64,000 nt of DNA from Pomphorhynchus laevis. Taxonomy: Eukaryota; Acanthocephala; Palaeacanthocephala; Echinorhynchida; Pomphorhynchidae. The position numbers were made by a program, and so were the translations under genes. This document shows positions 20,777-30,700 of this stretch, piece after piece. Numbering within the stretch: the stretch's first letter is position 1; every line of letters begins with the position of its first letter. Location: assembly GCA_012934845.2 (NCBI GenBank), contig WNNJ02001212.1:57774-121773 (forward strand). The letters are read 5' to 3'. The notes under the pieces were generated by a model. It worked only from the letters and a program-made list of their open reading frames with translations. It was not told where the DNA came from and searched no databases.

Positions 20777-20851
20777 GGCAGCCGAAACGACTGATGGTAG
20801 TTCACCCTACTGATGAGTGCTGCCGGCTACCATCAGCTCGTCTAGGAGTGA
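20777..20851 (+). ncRNA. Permuted hammerhead ribozyme candidate
   Basis: GGCAGC C GAA (20777-20786), ACGA C TGATGGTAG, TTCACCCTA, CTGATGA (20810-20816), GT, GCTGCC, GG, CTACCATCA GC TCGT, C (GUC at 20840-20842), TAGGAGTGA. Stem II is GGCAGC with GCUGCC and closing C-G. Stem III is ACGA with UCGU plus UGAUGGUAG with CUACCAUCA, 13 pairs. Stem I is UAGG with CCUA and UGA with UCA around the same bulged G as in the other copies. The first pair next to GAA is A-U and the cut site base is C, as the hammerhead needs. Confidence 0.72.
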
Positions 20852-20960
20852 TAAAGAAGTCTGCTCTGCATGTAATCGAACTCCGGTTTTTGGCAAAATC
20901 TACGATTATGAAACTGAAGCTTTTTAGCTCCCGGAGCACAGTTTTACACATTCTACGATT

Positions 20961-20963
<3 letters not shown>

Positions 20964-21026
<63 letters not shown>
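20964..21026. repeat. (TA)n microsatellite
   Basis: About 30 TA units immediately before the 380-bp tandem array. Confidence 0.95.
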
Positions 21027-21027
<1 letters not shown>

Positions 21028-21081
21028 TTAATTGTGTTGCTTGATAGACTGGACTTCGATTCACGACTTTCAGTCACCATG

Positions 21082-21173
21082 TCACTTCTAGACGACCACT
21101 TCAGCATCGAAATGATGAGTACCCGGCAACACTCATCAGTAGAATGAGGTACACACTGGTCGTTTCGGTTGCC
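21082..21173 (-). ncRNA. Permuted hammerhead in satellite unit 1
   Basis: Minus strand: GGCAAC C GAA, ACGACCA, linker, CTCATTCTA, CTGATGA (21133-21139), GT, GTTGCC, linker, TGGTCGT, C (GUC at 21091-21093), TAGAAGTGA. Stem II is GGCAAC with GUUGCC, stem III ACGACCA with UGGUCGU, stem I UAGAA with UUCUA plus UGA with UCA around a bulged G. An inner GUACC/GGUAC pairing may extend stem III. Confidence 0.72.
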
Positions 21174-21461
21174 TGTGTAACATTGTGAATAAAGGCGTTT
21201 CCGACACTTTGCTTAATTGTCTGAGGCTTTCGCTCTTAACCAGATCGAATTGCTGTGCGGACCATCCTTAAACACTAGGCAGAGGTTGTTGCTGAATTGT
21301 CGCTGCACTCGTTGGATCCTAAATGGATACGGCAGGTATAATAGTAATGCACGAATGTGCTGAGTAGACAACGGTCCAGGATTTCTTACGAAATACGGCA
21401 TTTATACTTAATTGTGTTGCTTGATAGACTGGACTTCGATTCACGACTTTCAGTCACCATG

Positions 21462-21553
21462 TCACTTCTAGACGACCACTTCAGCATCGAAATGATGAGT
21501 ACCCGGCAACACTCATCAGTAGAATGAGGTACACACTGGTCGTTTCGGTTGCC
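21462..21553 (-). ncRNA. Permuted hammerhead in satellite unit 2
   Basis: Same sequence as the copy in unit 1, exactly 380 bp further. In an RNA across both units, the CUGAUGA strand of the upstream unit can combine with the GAA and GUC strands of the next one in the normal hammerhead order. Confidence 0.72.
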
Positions 21554-21841
21554 TGTGTAACATTGTGAATAAAGGCGTTTCCGACACTTTGCTTAATTGT
21601 CTGAGGCTTTCGCTCTTAACCAGATCGAATTGCTGTGCGGACCATCCTTAAACACTAGGCAGAGGTTGTTGCTGAATTGTCGCTGCACTCGTTGGATCCT
21701 AAATGGATACGGCAGGTATAATAGTAATGCACGAATGTGCTGAGTAGACAACGGTCCAGGATTTCTTACGAAATACGGCATTTATACTTAATTGTGTTGC
21801 TTGATAGACTGGACTTCGATTCACGACTTTCAGTCACCATG

Positions 21842-21933
21842 TCACTTCTAGACGACCACTTCAGCATCGAAATGATGAGTACCCGGCAACACTCATCAGT
21901 AGAATGAGGTACACACTGGTCGTTTCGGTTGCC
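21842..21933 (-). ncRNA. Permuted hammerhead in satellite unit 3
   Basis: Same sequence again. The fourth, partial unit (22164-22223) stops just before the hammerhead. Confidence 0.72.
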
Positions 21934-22222
21934 TGTGTAACATTGTGAATAAAGGCGTTTCCGACACTTTGCTTAATTGTCTGAGGCTTTCGCTCTTAAC
22001 CAGATCGAATTGCTGTGCGGACCATCCTTAAACACTAGGCAGAGGTTGTTGCTGAATTGTCGCTGCACTCGTTGGATCCTAAATGGATACGGCAGGTATA
22101 ATAGTAATGCACGAATGTGCTGAGTAGACAACGGTCCAGGATTTCTTACGAAATACGGCATTTATACTTAATTGTGTTGCTTGATAGACTGGACTTCGAT
22201 TCACGACTTTCAGTCACCATGT

Positions 22223-22312
22223 CAACTGTTTGACGTCAATAATCCTGGGAATGTCTTCTGAAGACATTCAACTGTTTGACGTCAATAATCCTGGGAATGT
22301 CTTCTGAAGACA
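22223..22312. repeat. 46-bp tandem duplication at the array edge
   Basis: CAACTGTTTGACGTCAATAA and the following text up to GAAGACAT occur twice in a row, directly where the fourth satellite unit breaks off. The unit ends in the palindrome GTCTTCTGAAGAC. Confidence 0.9.
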
Positions 22313-23250
22313 TAGACGCCTTCTTTCTTGTAGTTTCACTGAACGAGGAGATTTCAGATTGAGTGAGCGAGGGACTGGAGTGTTTAGCCTGGTAGGCTTT
22401 AATGTAAAAGCACTTGCGGGACTATGCAGGGTGGTCATTTTCGAAGTTAGTGGATTACTTTCAGAAGTATTGGTCAAGCAATGGAGAGAGGGTCTCTATC
22501 TATCCTCATTATAAATCTAGTGCTGGCTAGACCGAAGGTTTTTTAAGATGTCCTCGGCAGATAAGTCTAGAACAAGGTTTCAGATTTTTACTGTGATCAA
22601 ACATCGAAAGGTTTGTCTCGAAATACCTCACGTACTTTTCAGTCAACTCCAAGGAATCAAATGAGATTATGTACGAGTTAGTAAATATTTTAGTGGAGTT
22701 AAGAATAACTCTGTTATTGTAACTAGACAAAATTCTGTAAAATGTGTTCATCTATTTGCAGATGCTTAGTAACTGAGACGATGAGTAGGTTAGGGAACTT
22801 TTTTAATTAGAGGAAGCTATACCTGGTTGATGCTAGTATACGAATTCAAATCACTTACCTTGATTGAATCGATATTGATTGATAGATTACCTACCAAATC
22901 CTACGAAAAATCGTCGATCTTGTTACTTGAATTTGCTTTTTCGTTGCGCGATAAATCCTTAGTTCTGTATCAAAATCCAGCAACCCTTTTTGAAATTGTT
23001 TTCATTGTTTTATTCTTTTTGATAACACATTATTATTTGTGATACGATAGATGACACTCTACAGTCACGAAATCGTTAGTCACGCACTCTGGTGTATGGC
23101 TCTCTAGTACTTAGTAGAAGCACGTCCTGTATTATTTACAATGTCGACAATTTTTTCGCCTGCTTGCATGAATTCTTTTATTGTCGTGTCTTAATTAAAT
23201 CAAGACTTATTTTTAACCGCCATTGAATATTGTATAAGCTTGATATACAA
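22313..23250. other. No gene seen
   Basis: Short open frames only (for example 22827-23042), without recognisable motifs. Confidence 0.45.
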
Positions 23251-23318
23251 TTATGGTTATCCGGACGGAATTACATTCGTGTGACCACTTATGCTAGTTT
23301 TTCATGAATTTATTTCTT

Positions 23319-23349
23319 TAAAAGGGTCATTGAGATTGACCGAAACGTC
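23319..23349 (+). ncRNA. Hammerhead-like motif, decayed
   Basis: TTAAAAGGGTCATTGAGATT, then GACCGAAACGTC: stem II GGUCA with UGACC and the GAAAC strand are present, but the CUGANGA core is lost. Surrounding words (ATTACATTCGTGTG before, CTCGTGTGGGTAA after) link it to the palindrome at 30225-30700. Confidence 0.35.
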
Positions 23350-23359
23350 AAATAAATTA

Positions 23360-24028
23360 TTATTGTTCTCGTGTGGGTAAAATGCTTTTTAAAGCTAATT
23401 ATGGTTATAATTAGATTGGATTTTATTGTCTATTTTTTCTAAAAACATTTCAAATTTGCCCGATTTTATTACGAACAATTAAATCTGGCAATCAAATTGA
23501 CAACAAAAGGCTTCAATTGACATCAATTCAACTTTGCAGCGTTGCCCTAATTGCAATCTTAACTTTCACGCAAATTCCAGTACTCGTTTTGTATTGGGGG
23601 ATTACAATTGCTATTTAAGGCAAATTTGTGTGACTAAAGATATGAACAAAAACACGTCATTTTGGATATACATTGTTTTAATGAACGTTTTGATAATTTT
23701 AATAGTGCTATAACAATGTTCCCAATAATGTCATAAAACTGAAGTAAAACTTAAAACTCCTTTCAAAGCAAGGAATTGTATGTAAAAAATAAAGGATACA
23801 GTTTTTTAACTATTCGTATTTTCAGTTAAAATTTGTCAAATTTTAGCATAAAATTCGTATTTTAAAATATTCAAAATACTAATAAAACTAAATAAAAATT
23901 ATAATTGCCAATAGATGAATAAATTCTCAACTTAAATTTTTTACGGATAGCGTATACAATTCTGTTATTATTATTTGTTATAATATTACTCTAGATAATC
24001 ACATAAGAGAGTTATATGCATTATAAGC
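23360..24028. other. AT-rich, no gene seen
   Basis: No open frame of note and no recognisable repeat structure apart from AT-rich runs. Confidence 0.5.
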
Positions 24029-24550
24029 GTGTATTTGTTCTGTTGTGACGTTAGGTTGAGGAGTAAGGACCAAAACTTGATAACCTGTACTGGTTACCCG
24101 CAGAACTCTTGGCATACCCCAAACGTACTTTTGATATCCCTGCTGTTTCATGAAAGAGTGAATTATGCTTGTCAATTCAAAGTGTTGGTTCCACGTCTCC
24201 GAGGATCAATTTTAGGTTCTCTTCTAATTGTAAGTTAACGCTTATAGCTTATGCGGACGATTTAAATCTTTAGCGAAGGATTCGGCATACAACAAAACTG
24301 AATTTTACTGTGATAGGATTTACACCTTATAATAACTCGTCTAAATCTACAGGAATTCTTTAGAATACGGACAAATGTGTTTCCATGCGTTTTGGTAAAA
24401 ATTAAATTACACCTAACTACTGAATCCAGAGAAATGCCTTTAGCCAAATTTCACAACATTGAGATCTAGCATTAGTTATCCGTCAGCTCTTAAAATTCCA
24501 AATAAATATTGCCGCTGTCAAATCTAAAGTTTTAAAAATGCTTTATTGTA
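24029..24550 (+). mobile_element. Rex1/CR1-like LINE, decayed reverse transcriptase fragment
   Basis: LVPRLRGSILGSLL near 24185 is a decayed GVPQGSILGPLL box, AYADD near 24250 is the catalytic box, and TDKCVSMRFGKN near 24370 is the usual KC..RFG motif after it. It is strongly decayed and truncated at both ends. Confidence 0.6.
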
Positions 24551-25935
24551 TAAAGTAGGGATGGGCAAGTTTGGGCATTTTTGGGGCCATATTTTCATCT
24601 AGTTCTGACTTAAAAGGCCAGACTAATTTATAAAATGTAATAATTTTGTAAAGCACACTTGGTCAATTTAAAACTATTTTTTCGACATGTTTTAAATAAT
24701 ATTTGAAATACAAATTACAGACTAATTTTGGCAATAAAATTTATATATTGTCACTCATAATATTTTATATTTATTTCAGCACCTGTTATAGAAATTATCA
24801 GAAAGAATTTAACAATTTTCAATTATAATTTGTAGACATTTTCTAAATTTGTAGACATGTTCTTAAACATGTATAAATTAACCATTATTAGTAATTTAAT
24901 TAATTTTTATTTAATTAATTTGTTACCCTTATTAGTAAAATAAAAGTAACTGAATTGAATAAAATTAAACCAAATTTTAGATGGTGCGATATATTTTTGA
25001 GCTTTATATACAACGTTAGTTTAGCATTTTAAACCAATTGGAATTTTAAATTACAATTTTAAAAACATTTTGGAAAATTTTTAAAATTTTAATTAAAAAT
25101 TAAAATTTTTACAATTTTTTAACATTTTTAAACACTATCTTTAACTACAAAACGACAGTCTTTAGGGTAGCAACTAAGTTACACTAAGTTTTATGTTGCT
25201 TAATAATGTGAGAAATGTGAATGTTTAAATTTCATTCAACTTAAAATGGCTCTTAGCCAATCATGATTAAACAGCATTGTCCTAGACCAGCAGCCGTTCT
25301 GATATTTACTTGCTAATGGTAAAAGAATCATACGAAAAGATAATTGTGTGACTGCAGGAATAAAATACCTAGAATTATCAAAATAAATGGAAAAATATTA
25401 GAGGTATATTTTATGAACTAAATATAGCCGAAATATGGCTTGCTATTTACCCTGATTCCCCCCAAATGATTGTTTACTGCTTGCCATGCATTTTATAGTA
25501 CTTAGAATTTAATGGAATGAATTCTAAAAAAGTGAATTGAAAAACTTGTTGTTTTTTTATCAAATTTAATAAGTAGCGAATTGAAAAATTGCTATCAAAG
25601 CTTAATATGTATATTATATATGTATATATTATATATATTGTATATTATATATGTATCTTAATATGTATAAAAATTAATATTTTATTAAAAAATATTTATT
25701 TTTTAATAAAAAATGAATATTTTATTTATTTAAAATAAATATTTTATTAAAAATACATATTTTATTTATTTTTTATTAAAATAAAAAACTGGTTTAAGAC
25801 TAAGTACACAAGTAAGCTTTCCATTATAAATTGTATCAATTATAAAATGTTACAAATATACAAAATATTTTTAAGATGTAAACGATTCGAAATACAAATA
25901 TCGAACGCTAAATGTATCAGATGTACATCAGTATG
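24551..25935. other. AT-rich intergenic region
   Basis: Very AT-rich, with runs of ATT and TATA near 25610-25780. It lies downstream of the WD40 gene, whose 3' untranslated part probably covers its last 100-200 bp (minus strand). No other gene is visible. Confidence 0.5.
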
Positions 25936-25938
25936 TTT

Positions 25939-26934
25939 TTATTTAAACAGTGCAATTGTCTCATCGGCACCAACCGAAGCCAACAAATTATCATTATTGT
26001 CAAATTTCACATCCCATATATGACTAGTGTGTACATTTTTATGGATACGCTTATCTTCAGCACTTAAATCATCTAGTTCGTCGTCGACTTGGCTGTTGTC
26101 CTTCAAATTCCAAACGCGCAAACAGTTCTCAGTAGACCCGGCAGCGAGATACTGACTATCTTTACTAAAATGTAAAGTCAGTACCCATCCATTATGTCCA
26201 GTAAATGTTGAAATATCAACTGTAGATTCCTCTGAATTACCAGTGTAATAATTTTGATAAAGCTTTATCAATCCATCATCAGATCCAGTTGCAAATAGAC
26301 GAGAATCAGGAGAAAATCCCAGAGTTCGCACTGGTAATGCATGATCCTCAAATGTTTTTAATATTTGCAGAGTGCTCATATCAAATAATAGTACTGATCC
26401 AGTTGTTGTTGAACACGCCAGAAAACGACCACAAGGACTGGGAGCAATATTAAGAACAAATTTGTGCTTAGATTGTAGTGACGCTATTTTACACTTGTTT
26501 TCCACAGAATACAAATCAACACATCCACCGTGACCTCCGGTTGCAACAAGCTTGCCATCAGGAGAGAACGCACACATCCAGGTGCTGGCTGGTTTATGAT
26601 CTGTGTCTGGAATTTGATGCACTAGCTGCTGTGTATTCAAATTCCAAATACGCAGATAAGCGTCTAATGAACTTGTAGCTAATAGGTTGTCGTAAACGTC
26701 AATTCCTACGACTCCTAGATCATGACCGCATAGTGCGGTCTCTTCTTTTAAGTCGTAGGTGTCATTTATGCTCCATATTTTTACGGTCTCGTCAACGGAT
26801 CCGGTAATTAATCTGTCTCCAGCAAAACAGCAGCACCATATCGATCCATCGTGACAACCATTACTTTTCTGGCACAATGTTTTGTATTTATCATCTGTAG
26901 GTAATTCCGTTATATCATCATCTGTTTCCTCCAT
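25939..26934 (-). CDS. WD40 protein, SKI8/WDR61 type
   Basis: A 331-residue protein made of about seven WD40 repeats: GSVDETVKIWSI (45-56), SSLDAYLRIWNL (88-99), CAFSPDGKLVATGG (121-134), the block 159-186, LGFSPDSRLFATGSDDGLIK (205-224), HFSKDSQYLAAGS (255-267) with RVWNL, and IWDVKF (306-311). Order and wording fit WDR61/SKI8, which scaffolds the SKI RNA-helicase complex (cytoplasmic mRNA decay) and belongs to the Paf1 transcription complex in animals. Human WDR61 has 305 residues; here an acidic loop (283-297) and an N-terminal tail add length. The coding part is one exon. On the minus strand, TTTCACTAACAG lies about 20 bp before the ATG and could be a splice acceptor of a 5'-UTR intron. 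Confidence 0.85.
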   Translation of the reverse strand: MEETDDDITELPTDDKYKTLCQKSNGCHDGSIWCCCFAGDRLITGSVDETVKIWSINDTYDLKEETALCGHDLGVVGIDVYDNLLATSSLDAYLRIWNLNTQQLVHQIPDTDHKPASTWMCAFSPDGKLVATGGHGGCVDLYSVENKCKIASLQSKHKFVLNIAPSPCGRFLACSTTTGSVLLFDMSTLQILKTFEDHALPVRTLGFSPDSRLFATGSDDGLIKLYQNYYTGNSEESTVDISTFTGHNGWVLTLHFSKDSQYLAAGSTENCLRVWNLKDNSQVDDELDDLSAEDKRIHKNVHTSHIWDVKFDNNDNLLASVGADETIALFK

Positions 26935-27064
26935 GATTATTTGTTAGCAAATACCTGTTAGTGAAATAATAAAAAATAGTTAATCACGTTACGCATTCTT
27001 TTAAAAGTTATATTCAATAAACAAAAACTAAGATAATATATGGACAATAAATGGATATTACAAG

Positions 27065-27283
27065 AAGGCGAGGAAACAGGAATATTTGATTGGAAAAATC
27101 CAATATTTCGACGGCACTAGAGCACGTCATCTTCAGGGTTGTATGTTTATTAGATCTCAAACTTTTTTAAGGTTAAATAAAGTTTGAGATCTAATAAACA
27201 CACAACCCTGAAGATGACGTGTCGTAGTAACGTCGAAATATTGGATTTTTCTAATCAAATAAACATTCCTGTTTCCTCGCCTT
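27065..27283. repeat. Palindromic repeat with hammerhead-like motif on each arm
   Basis: Two inverted arms of about 108 bp meet near 27173 (AGGCGAGGAAACAGGAAT outer end; TTTGAGATCTAATAAAC near the centre). Each strand, read outward from the centre, gives CCTGAAGA, T, GACG-type stem, loop, GTC, GAAATATTGG, then an ATTGGA/TCCAAT (or TCTAAT) hairpin. The loop of stem II differs between the arms while the stem is kept. It lies about 130 bp upstream of the WD40 gene start. Confidence 0.7.
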
Positions 27284-27289
27284 ATTGTA

Positions 27290-28075
27290 ATAATTCGAAT
27301 TGGAAACGAATTTTCTCTAATAAATGAATAATATACCGGACATTAACTTTTTCAAATTCATTAGTTCGGTTAATTATCATAGTGCAAGGTCGCTGCAATA
27401 ATCAAGACTACATTATGCATTTAACTAATCAGCATTATTGGACTACATGTGCAAATAGCTTATACCCGTAGGAGTGCTATTCAACAATGCAATTGTGTCA
27501 GCAATTGCTGTAGTGAAATGTTCAACCTATTGGTGACTATATATATTTATATGTAAATATATATTTAATTGTATATAACACCCATCGAGATGTAGGAAAG
27601 CTATTTGTACAATCGTATTCTACACAAAAAGCGTCCCCTTAATAATTGTACCTCATTCGTTATACAAGTAGGATATTGGAATCACAATATGTACGTTTTC
27701 GATTACATGAATATATAAAAACGACGATTTGATGACGATTTTAACCAAAATTATGGTTGAAGTTTACTGATTTAAATTAATTTCTCGTTGTAAGTATGCA
27801 AATCTATATTAAATTAAATCTAGAATTTTATTTTTAGTTATATTTTTATAAAGCCAAATTAAGGCACTTAACCTTTCGGTTTCGGCCAAAATGAAAAATT
27901 ACAAATTTTACAAAGTAACAAAATACTGCATAGCATATTGTTACAACATTATTAAATATTATATAAATAATATATATAAAAGTATAAAATATAAATGATA
28001 CAAATGTCTAAAATATATACAAAAATAATAATTAATTTAAATCAAAAATAAATTAACAAAATCTAAAGCAGAGAA
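27290..28075. other. AT-rich, no gene seen
   Basis: No open frame or motif of note. Confidence 0.5.
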
Positions 28076-28079
28076 GTTT

Positions 28080-28745
28080 CCAACAGGCATCCCGCGTTTT
28101 CGAGCTGAACAGCGATGCCTATTCTCGGAGTCAAATATTGACCAGCTCTGAAATCTTCTGTTGCTCTCGATAGGCGTCATCCTGAGTCCTTGAGAAATTT
28201 AACAGTTGCTAAGCCATGGCAACCCAGGGTATCGAATGCCACTGGTTGAAACATTATCGTAGAAAGGTCCAAGCATGAGTATTTTGCTCGTTTTCGCTCC
28301 TTTACGATGCTTACAACGGTGCCTGGGCCCTGTAAAGAATGTGCGCGTCAGCTTGGAACCATAGTATTTGGGCACGTGAAGTCCCATGCCAGGCGCTTAC
28401 CGTTGGTAACGAGAGTAATGAAGTTCCATCAGGGCGCTTAACGTTCGATCGCGATAATCCGATGGGTTCCAGCCTGCAGGGTATCCGGCAGATATCAGTG
28501 CTGACTTATTAAGCAGGTGGTTGACTGCGGTGTGATGCGAAAATCTAGAACTGGCGTGTCGACAATCCAGTGCTGGATAATATCAGAATTCGACGCGCAA
28601 GCACATCTAAAAGCCGCATTATGAAGCAGACCTAAACGGAGAAAGGTCGTCAGCTCGAAATACCTATCATCCAGTCTTGTACCGAAACATTTAAAGGAAT
28701 AGCTTTCAGGAAAGATCCTGAAAACTCGTTATGGAGTGAGCCAAA
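28080..28745 (-). mobile_element. Decayed C-terminal part of a restriction-like-endonuclease LINE
   Basis: On the minus strand three frames together resemble the end of reverse transcriptases that carry a restriction-like endonuclease: LDDRYFELTTFLRLGLL with a following CACA, then SHHTAVNHLLNKSALISAGY (the RH..LN..I..AL..AG block), then GKRLAWDFTCPNTMVPS (the W-D-x-T catalytic strand) and FQPVAFDTLG. This is the same broad group as 51540-54695 but a different lineage. GC content is clearly higher than in the surroundings. It is fragmented and inactive. Confidence 0.55.
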
Positions 28746-29105
28746 TCGAAAAACTCATTGTGGAGAAAGACAAATTGTCTTGAAATTTTTAATACACAAT
28801 GAATGAATCTGTCTGCATACAAGAACACATACACGAAGAAAACATTTCTTATACATTTATAAAACTTTTTATAATTTCTCGTATAATCAACGAATTATTC
28901 GGTTTTTATTATGGATACAGTAAAACGCCAAGCTAATAGACATATTTATTGCTAATTATTACATATAAACACTAACGTTGAAGTCATCAAATCTGTTTTA
29001 TATTACCTAATCATAAAACTGTATAATTGGACAGGCGTTTAATCAGGTTATTAGTCAAATTGTATTGATGTATTATATTCAGACCAGTCTCTATTGATTC
29101 TTAGC
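28746..29105. other. No gene seen
   Basis: AT-rich spacer between the endonuclease remnant and an interspersed repeat. Confidence 0.5.
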
Positions 29106-29340
29106 AAAAATCAATCTAACAGATCAAATCAGATAACTGAGTGTACGTATTTTATATTAATAAAAATAAAGATAAATAATTATAAATAATATATGATTAT
29201 ATCAGATTTTATACAATTTATATTTATAAAACGATAGAATTTATAATTTAAGTTTAAAATAAAAGTCAATTTTTATGAATTGATTAATAAATAATATACG
29301 ATGTATTCGAATAAGGAATAGAGGTCATCAGGATGAACTT
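29106..29340 (+). repeat. AT-rich interspersed repeat, copy 1
   Basis: Shares AACTGAGT.TACGTATTT, a long AT-rich middle, TTTTTATGAATTGA.TAATA and GAGGTCATCAGGATGAACTT with copies at 40840-41085 (inverted) and 61945-62165. No coding potential; nature unknown. Confidence 0.7.
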
Positions 29341-30220
29341 CTATGTTATCAGGTTTCTGTTATTAGCTAAATGATTGCTATTAGCTAAAATATATTAGCT
29401 GAGCTGTATTAGCTAAATCATTTTACACTCATATAACATTATCTAGGCTTCTTATGTTCAAGACTAACATTTCCACAGATTTACAAGGGGTTGTGTAAAT
29501 ATATATAATCAAACAATATGTTTGATCCGCATTTGAAAAGCGATGCTCCATATTAGAACAATTACAGTATAAAATATTGCATATTTATAAGTTTCTTATA
29601 AAGAATGGCTCCAAGCATTAACAAATATTTTGTTTGCTAAGGACATTTCTGATGGGCTAGTGGTACACAGTCATTGTAAAAAGGGGAATACTCTGAAAAC
29701 GGTTTTGAGCATCAAAATTGTCTTTGAGCATTACGCTCAGCAGCAAGACCAAATGTATACTAAAGTTAAAGGTATATTTCCTAAACTTGTACTTTTATCA
29801 CATTTCAATTGACGAGTTTAAGGATTTTGATAATTTCTCTCATTCATTGTGAATGAATGTTTGTCTGTCCAGATAGGTAGTTCATCTATATAATAGAGTT
29901 TTGTGGAAATTCATTTGTATAGACATTTGAAAGCATTTATTTCTAGAATGGAGAAAGCACAGAAAAATAAAGCTTTCAGATCAACGTTTTGGTTGATCTG
30001 AAAGTTAGCCCTTTTTTGATTTTAGCATATTTATTAAAACCTAAATTGTTCGTATTGCTTGTATAACGAAAAGTGTTTTATAAATTGGCTATATTTTGTT
30101 AAGTACTGTCTCAAAAGTCATCAAGCATATGAACAGAATCTTTAAAATGAAAAATCGTTACCGATTAGTAACTAATTAATAAAATAATTATTCTGTTAAA
30201 ATTACATTCGTGTGCCACGT
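29341..30220. other. No gene; perfect hairpin at 29973-30004
   Basis: A 60-codon frame at 29630-29812 has no motif. At 29973-30004 CTTTCAGATCAAC pairs with GTTGATCTGAAAG around a 6-base loop, a perfect 13-bp hairpin of unknown meaning. Confidence 0.5.
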
Positions 30221-30224
30221 AATC

Positions 30225-30700
30225 TGTTTTTTAGGCATTATTAATTATCCACACGAGAAAAACAATTTTTTTGTTAGAGTTAATTATAACAACGTTTCGG
30301 TCAATCACAGTGACCCTTTTCAAGTTGAAAGTTTTCAAACACAAATCGCCTTATATTACATAAGTGCGGAAGAAAATGAACATGTTTTCTTAGTCCATAG
30401 TGTCGATAGGAATTTTTAAATTATAATTTGATTTATTTCCATGCATCCTTTTACCACTGCCGTTGATGTGTATAGACTCAAAAATTATCCGTCTATAATA
30501 ATTTGATTCTTTTGCAAGAATTTTGATATTATCGAATTCAATATTGTGTCCTTTCATGACAGAATGGTTTAAAACAGCAGATGACATGAAAAGGGTCAAC
30601 TTGAAAAGGGTCACTGTGATTGACCGAAACGTTGTTATAATTAACTCTAACAAAAAAAATTGTTTTTCTCGTGTGGATAATTAATAATGCCTAAAATCAA
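30225..30700. repeat. Palindromic element with hammerhead-like inner ends
   Basis: Arms of about 105 bp (30225-30330 and 30590-30700) are inverted copies (ATTAATTATCCACACGAGAA and complement). Each arm ends inward in CTTGAAAAGGGTCA, loop, TGACCGAAACG, a hammerhead-like core with stem II GGUCA/UGACC and A in place of the core G. The ~255-bp middle (an 87-codon minus frame) has no recognised motif. Relatives are at 23319-23400. Confidence 0.65.

Larger units (their letters stand above)
21024..22223. repeat. 380-bp tandem satellite, 3.15 identical copies
   Basis: Unit starts at 21024, 21404, 21784 and 22164; the copies look identical by eye. Diverged copies of the same unit are at 38785-40280 and 35760-36310. 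Each complete unit contains a permuted hammerhead on the minus strand. The identical 62-codon minus-strand frames in each unit are a by-product of the repetition and show no protein motif. Identity this high suggests recent amplification, or an assembly effect. Confidence 0.95.

Noticed and set aside
20755-21147. 130-codon frame with a long Ile-Tyr run
   Set aside because: The run is the translated (TA)n microsatellite; the ends fall in hammerhead and satellite sequence.
21133-21173. Alternative local fold GAUGAGU/ACUCAUC around the CUGAUGA of the satellite
   Set aside because: It exists only in the satellite-type copies and is absent from 19687, 20777 and 38591, while the permuted hammerhead helices are kept in all of them.
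21213-22161. Three identical 62-codon minus-strand frames, exactly 380 bp apart
   Set aside because: They only reflect the tandem repeat. They cover other parts of the unit, show no protein motif, and diverged copies of the unit do not keep the frame open.
29973-30004. Perfect 13-bp hairpin as a bacterial-type terminator
   Set aside because: It is in eukaryotic DNA without a nearby gene; more likely a repeat remnant.
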